From Naegleria lovaniensis (Eukaryota; Heterolobosea; Eutetramitea; Acrasida; Naegleriidae): a stretch of 64,000 nucleotides of DNA. The translations under genes and the position numbers were made by a program. Of this stretch, positions 62,253 through 64,000 are shown piece by piece. The stretch spans positions 1-64,000 of the forward strand of contig NW_025407826.1 of assembly GCF_003324165.1 (NCBI RefSeq). The letters run 5' to 3'. The number at the start of each line of letters is the position of its first letter. The stretch's first letter is position 1. The notes under the pieces were generated by a model. It was not told the DNA's origin. It was given only the letters and a program-made list of their open reading frames with translations, and did not search any database.

Positions 62253-62585
62253 TCATCCATCTACTGGTTCTTCTTGATCTTCCGACTCGAATTGTGGATA
62301 GTAATAAGGCTGTCTAGCGTACTGGAATTGATAAGAGTATGGTCTTGAGTAAGAATAATATTGTTGAGAATAATAAGGTTGTTGCTGACTGTAATAGAAA
62401 GTATAAGGAGGAGGATTGTAATACGAAACGAAATATCTTTGGTGGTAGGGAGGATCCAAGGGAATATTTTCTCCATAGATTTGCTTTTGTGCTGAAACAA
62501 GATTCGTGGACGTGAGAACGACCATGACAAGTGCTGTCATTAACAACAGCGTAACGACCACGGGCTTGTTGACGGTTTGGATCAT
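62253..62585 (-). CDS. secreted Tyr/Gln/Pro-rich small protein
   Basis: 110 aa from ATG 62585. The signal peptide (VVVTLLLMTALVMVVLTSTNLVSA shortened here to its hydrophobic core LLLMTALVMVVL) is cleaved probably after VSA. The mature part begins QKQIYGENIPLDPPYHQRYF, then YNPPPYTFYYSQQQPYYSQQ, YYSYSRPYSYQFQ and YYYPQFESEDQEEPVDG. Tyr makes up about a quarter of the mature chain. The FESE element seen in three neighbours recurs at the C-terminus, here after rather than before the Tyr-rich part. There are no Cys and no known domain. Position, strand, signal and composition tie it to the array. Confidence 0.75.
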   Translation of the reverse strand: MIQTVNKPVVVTLLLMTALVMVVLTSTNLVSAQKQIYGENIPLDPPYHQRYFVSYYNPPPYTFYYSQQQPYYSQQYYSYSRPYSYQFQYARQPYYYPQFESEDQEEPVDG

Positions 62586-62825
62586 GATGGTAAGCGATAG
62601 GATAGAGATTGGCGTAAAAACGAGTTTTTTTGTTGTTATGAAAAGAAAGAGGAATGGACTTGCTCAAGTGATCGAATAGTCCAAGTGTGGAAGGATCACA
62701 ACACTCGATATGAGTTATTTCTAAAGATGGAATATAGATGAAATAAATTTAAAAAAGTAAATTTTGCATGTGTGGAAAGAGGGAGTCAGCTGTGTGTAAA
62801 TGTTCCAACAATATTGACTGATGCA

Positions 62826-64000
62826 CTATACTTTTGTATCTTGATGGACAGGTTGGTCATTGATATGTTGTTCTATTTGATGTACTTCTTTTTCCTTCAT
62901 TTCTTGATTTTGATAAGGCACTGTCTGATTTTCATTCTTTGCTTCATATTGCAGAATCAAAGGATTGTATAGCAACAAGACGAAAATAGCAAAGACCAAC
63001 ACTCCAAAACACTGCAAAAAGTAATCAATAATATGTAAATAACCAGCATACAATGAAGTGAATATGGAAACCACGGCTGCCAATATTTGAATGAAGGCGC
63101 TTACTATCATACCAATAATCAAACCAACAATCTTAATGTAAGGTCTTTGCAAAGACTGAGCCAAATTCATACTGCTTTGATTGGATTTGGCTTGTGACAC
63201 ATTTTGAGAGCGTTTTTTAACAACATGCAACAATCGAGCTCCAATTGCAATAAATAGTACTGTTTCCATAATCATTACACCCAAAAAGATAAGGAAGAGA
63301 ATCACATAAATGGGAGTAACATCAGTTCTCAGAATCTTCATTTTGAGGAGTAAATTGATAACTCCATTGACAATAATGAGAGCAATGAAAATCGTTGCAG
63401 AAATTGCAGTGATGACAGAAACGGACCACCATATGATCTTGTAAGTCTTTGCCGTCATTGCGCCAGCCATCTTGACAGTCTTTAAACTAATGACATTGGT
63501 GACAACAAAATTGTCAACAATCAAAACATCACCAAACTCAACTACTTACAAAATAGCCATGATGAAACTCATAATAACCAATATAGTGGCCATTTGCGAA
63601 ATCACAAGCACATTTTCAATGACAGAAAACACCCACAACACCACTTGATACGAATTCAAATTCGTCACTTGCGTTAAATCAACAAATTGGTTCACTCTCA
63701 ATGCAGTTCCATTATAAACCAATCTGAATATCAATCCAAAATATTGCACCAAAATGAACACTGAAAGCAAGAAGAAGAGGATTTTGTGATTTCTCTTTGT
63801 CGTCTCTCTTGCCTTATACATGATGAAACCAATCACTCCAATCAGAATGGTAAAGACTACAATAAAGAAACATGAATTGACAATGGAGGAAATGTTTTCG
63901 ACGGAGTTGGGAAAGAGTTTGGAAAGAGAGGCATGCGTGACGTTCGTAGTAGTGGTACCATTGGTGTTGTTGTTTTGAGAGGATTGAAACAATTCATAGG
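62826..64000 (-). CDS. 7TM protein, 5' end outside the window
   Basis: Exon 2 is 63486-62826 and exon 1 runs from 63550 to beyond 64000. The 63-nt intron has GTAAGT and TTAG, and the join reads FIMAIFLKTVKMAG. The frame is open to the window edge without an ATG, so the N-terminus is missing. A glycosylated segment (NNNTNGTTTTNVTHAS) precedes seven hydrophobic helices: CFFIVVFTILIGVIGFIMY; ILFFLLSVFILVQYFGLIF; the VLVISQMATILVIMSF region; IIWWSVSVITAISATIFIAL; YVILFLIFLGVMIMETVLF; VGLIIGMIVSAFIQILAAVV; and FLQCFGVLVFAIFVLLLYNP. A hydrophilic cytosolic tail follows, with no RGS domain. The topology recalls THH1/TOM1/TOM3-like receptors, but no signature residues let me confirm it. Confidence 0.75.

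Noticed and set aside
1-64000. LTR, LINE or virus-like elements, rRNA and tRNA genes
   Set aside because: None recognised on either strand by eye: no reverse transcriptase, integrase or capsid-like text and no convincing tRNA boxes. A tRNA scan could still find one.

Overview
The window looks like nuclear DNA of a heterolobosean amoeba, most likely Naegleria or a close relative. This is inferred from AT-rich, gene-dense DNA, small GT-AG introns, 7TM-RGS receptor fusions, F-box/LRR genes and a canonical mitochondrial pyruvate carrier. No rRNA, tRNA, CRISPR array, virus-like element or LTR was recognised. Exon joins are my own readings from splice consensus and reading phase; no transcript evidence was available.

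Left part (1-15.5 kb), accessory and partly decayed: the 3' part of a gene faintly like crinkler/RHS P-loop proteins; a relic of a Na+/H+ exchanger; a broken secreted NHL-repeat gene; an F-box/LRR gene; a membrane-bound UDP-glycosyltransferase; a 2.5-kb segment bounded by 19-bp inverted repeats that holds a five-exon orphan gene; a 7TM-RGS receptor (family A); and a decayed frame joining a kinase tail, a zinc finger and a GNAT acetyltransferase.

Middle (15.5-31 kb): a four-exon NHL/17-EGF type I membrane protein, the pyruvate dehydrogenase E2 subunit with two lipoyl domains, a cytochrome P450 whose haem loop is built from 19- and 12-nt exons, a disordered Lys/Ser-rich protein, a second family-A 7TM-RGS receptor, a small acidic protein, and MPC1. 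MPC1 and PDH E2 act one after the other in mitochondrial pyruvate use.

Receptor block (31-53 kb): three family-B 7TM-RGS receptors on the + strand. The first is separated from the other two by a giant - strand gene of 3,878 codons. That gene has a signal peptide, an EF-hand and RTX-like motifs. A 7TM-like frame follows it and looks like its own C-terminus displaced by a frame break. The RGS cores of the second and third receptors are about 97% identical over 224 nt while their flanks have diverged, which suggests gene conversion.

Right part (53-64 kb): six - strand genes for small secreted low-complexity proteins (Tyr/Arg-rich, Gly/Arg-rich, Pro/Gly/Thr-rich). Four share an F-E-[S/A]-E acidic element. 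Two are tandem duplicates that also share upstream DNA. I regard this array as the best candidate for an undescribed system: an extracellular coat, cyst-wall or extrusome matrix made of charged low-complexity proteins. The window ends inside another 7TM protein gene.
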